Shown here: positions 62,721-64,000 of the stretch, in pieces
How the letters are laid out: every line of letters starts with the position of its first letter
How positions within the stretch are numbered: the first letter of the stretch is position 1
NCBI GenBank assembly: GCA_016932835.1
Contig: JAFGCD010000020.1
Coordinates: 1 to 64,000 of the forward strand
Length of the DNA stretch: 64,000 nt
From: Sedimentisphaerales bacterium
GTDB lineage: Bacteria > Planctomycetota > Phycisphaerae > Sedimentisphaerales > Anaerobacaceae
Direction of reading: 5' to 3'
Made by a program: the position numbers and the translations under genes
Notes under the pieces: generated by a model
What the model saw: only the letters and a program-made list of their open reading frames with translations
What the model was told of the DNA's origin: nothing
Database searches by the model: none

Positions 62721-63507
62721 GAAAACTTCTGAAGAAAGCATCGACCAGGACAGCCGAGCCCACTTCAGAACCGCCGCGCGCAGGGCATACAAAGACCAGA
62801 AAAAACACCAAATTGACAATCAGCAGATTGCCGAAATGCTCCCCCTTGTTCACAAAGTCGTCCAGAGAGTCATAATATATATAAAACCCCCCCTCTCAAA
62901 AGAGGACCTCGTCTCAGCTGGAACACTCGGACTCGTCAGAGCCGCAAGAGACTACGACCCCGCACACAAAGTACGCTTCTCAACCTATGCATACATCAGA
63001 ATCAGAGGAGCAATACTCGACGAACTCAGAAAATGGTCCTTCGTCCCGCCAAGCGTCGATAAGCAGATCGGACGCGCACTCCAGGCCGGAATGGAAATCG
63101 CCGAGCAAACCGGACTCCAGCCGACCGATACCCAGCTCGCAGAAAAACTGGATATACCGCTGAACAAGCTATACGCAATATTCGAAAACACAAGAGCAAA
63201 ACAATTCGTCTCCATAGACACCGCACAGCCGGACGACCTGCCCCTGACAGAATCACTCGCCGAACCGAATACGAATACCCCGCTCGACCAGGCCCAGAAA
63301 AAGGAGCTTGTCGCCGAACTGGCGGCCGCGATCACACAACTGGAACAAAAACAACGACGGATCATAATACTTTATTACCAGCAGCAGTTGACCATGAAGC
63401 AGATAGCAGAGGTCTTCGAAATAACAGAACCTCGCGTCAGCCAGTTGCACGCCTCTGCGTTGTTCAATTTGTCCCTGAAATTAAGGCAGTTCAAAGATGG
63501 AAAATAA
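62704..63507 (+). CDS. fliA: Sigma-28 factor FliA
   Basis: RNA polymerase sigma factor for late flagellar genes, 267 aa, GTG start with AAGGAACGAAACA upstream. Region 2 has LPLVHKVVQRVIIYIKPPLS, DLVSAGTLGLVRAARDYDP and VRFSTYAYIRIRGAILDELR, all characteristic of FliA. Region 4 ends with the helix-turn-helix MKQIAEVFEITEPRVSQLHA. The target promoter before fliD lies in this window. Presumably held in check by an anti-sigma factor (FlgM), which I did not find here. Confidence 0.95.
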   Translation: MALQTKKTSEESIDQDSRAHFRTAARRAYKDQKKHQIDNQQIAEMLPLVHKVVQRVIIYIKPPLSKEDLVSAGTLGLVRAARDYDPAHKVRFSTYAYIRIRGAILDELRKWSFVPPSVDKQIGRALQAGMEIAEQTGLQPTDTQLAEKLDIPLNKLYAIFENTRAKQFVSIDTAQPDDLPLTESLAEPNTNTPLDQAQKKELVAELAAAITQLEQKQRRIIILYYQQQLTMKQIAEVFEITEPRVSQLHASALFNLSLKLRQFKDGK

Positions 63508-63721
63508 CAGTTACAGCAGAATACAACCGGTCGAAACCCTCAAGCACGTCGCAGGCCTGACCCCGGTAAAGGAAAGAGACAGAAGAAACAGAAAACGCCG
63601 CCGGCAGCAAAAACACGATGAACATCAACGGCAGCAGCCGCAAAATACCATTGAAAATAACCATGACCATGAAACCGGCGGAAACAAAACGAATACAAAC
63701 TCTATCGATTACTGCGCCTGA
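63497..63721 (+). CDS. Small basic, Gln/His/Asn-rich protein, unknown
   Basis: 74 aa, starting ATG inside the end of fliA (11-bp overlap). The first 30 residues (SYSRIQPVETLKHVAGLTPV) look structured, then a very basic run (KERDRRNRKRRRQQK) and a polar tail. Unknown family. Likely co-translated with fliA; low complexity and small size leave doubt. Confidence 0.5.
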   Translation: MENNSYSRIQPVETLKHVAGLTPVKERDRRNRKRRRQQKHDEHQRQQPQNTIENNHDHETGGNKTNTNSIDYCA

Positions 63722-63772
63722 CCTAAGCGCCTTCGCCGGCAAAAAGCAGCATAACAGGAGTAACACATAAAA

Positions 63773-64000
63773 ATGAAAAACACCCAGGGAAACATCCTAA
63801 AGAGCGCAGAAGTCACAGTCAGTGGCAGTTTCAAACTCGACGCCGCCCAGCCGACACACGCTATCCCCCCACAACAAACAAAAAAGCATAACGTCCCGCC
63901 AAACGCCCGCATCATCGAAAACACCCCTGAATATGCCGTCATCGAAATCACTTGCCCCTGTGGCGAAAAAACACATCTGAAATGCGATTACGAAAACAAC
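63773..64000 (+). CDS. Unknown protein, cut by the window end
   Basis: 76 residues visible from the ATG at 63773 (AGGAG about 12 nt upstream), open at the window edge. The first 50 residues are polar and disordered. Near the end TCPCGEKTHLKC gives a CxC...H..C pattern, possibly metal-binding. No family assigned. It follows the fliA operon in the same direction. Confidence 0.55.
   Translation, partial: MKNTQGNILKSAEVTVSGSFKLDAAQPTHAIPPQQTKKHNVPPNARIIENTPEYAVIEITCPCGEKTHLKCDYENN

Noticed and set aside
1-64000. CRISPR arrays, tRNA/rRNA genes, insertion sequences
   Set aside because: I looked for repeated spacer units, tRNA-like cloverleafs and transposase motifs and saw none.

Overview
The window is one large flagellar locus from a diderm bacterium. 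flgH (L ring), flgI (P ring) and flgA indicate an outer membrane. The sigma-54 plus sigma-28 control scheme, many GTG/TTG starts, and long TPR and glycosyltransferase fusion proteins fit a planctomycete, perhaps Phycisphaerae. That assignment is inference; no rRNA or other marker gene is present.

Layout. 1-422: no gene; a possible promoter/operator dyad lies in front of a lone glycosyltransferase (423-1439). fliK (minus) and flgB (plus) diverge from a 430-bp region carrying two back-to-back sigma-54 promoters. Plus strand 3755-12979: flgB-flgC-fliE-fliF-fliG-fliH-fliI-fliJ-motE-like-motA-motB-motB. A second sigma-54 promoter (13126) precedes fliO-fliP-fliQ-fliR-flhB (to 16887). Minus strand 16972-19350: fliD, with a good sigma-28 promoter. 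Minus strand 19537-38740: twelve tightly packed genes encoding glycosyltransferases (several multi-domain or TPR-fused), two radical SAM enzymes, a UDP-sugar dehydrogenase, methyltransferases, a TPR protein and a FliT/FlgN-like small protein. This is most likely a flagellar glycosylation island. Minus strand 39004-50869: flgD-flgE-PilZ protein-flgF-flgG-flgA-flgH-flgI-flgJ-flgN-flgK-flgL, read from a consensus sigma-54 promoter at 50948-50963. Plus strand 51527-52945: a sigma-54 activator with a degenerate receiver. Plus strand 53239-end: a second long operon with its own sigma-54 promoter: membrane TPR protein, exported TPR protein, second sigma-54 activator, fliL-fliM-fliN-flhA, a small membrane protein, fliA, and two small unknown proteins.

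How it works together. Two sigma-54 activators probably switch on the early and middle operons (export gate, basal body, hook, stator, C-ring). FliA, made from one of them, should drive late genes, of which fliD is the visible example here. The glycan island, flanked by fliD and flgK/flgL, probably decorates the filament. No flagellin, fliS, flhF/flhG or chemotaxis gene is visible. The less familiar parts are the radical SAM/TPR-glycosyltransferase island, the pair of TPR proteins predicted to lie outside the cytoplasm, and the tandem MotB subunits beside one MotA.
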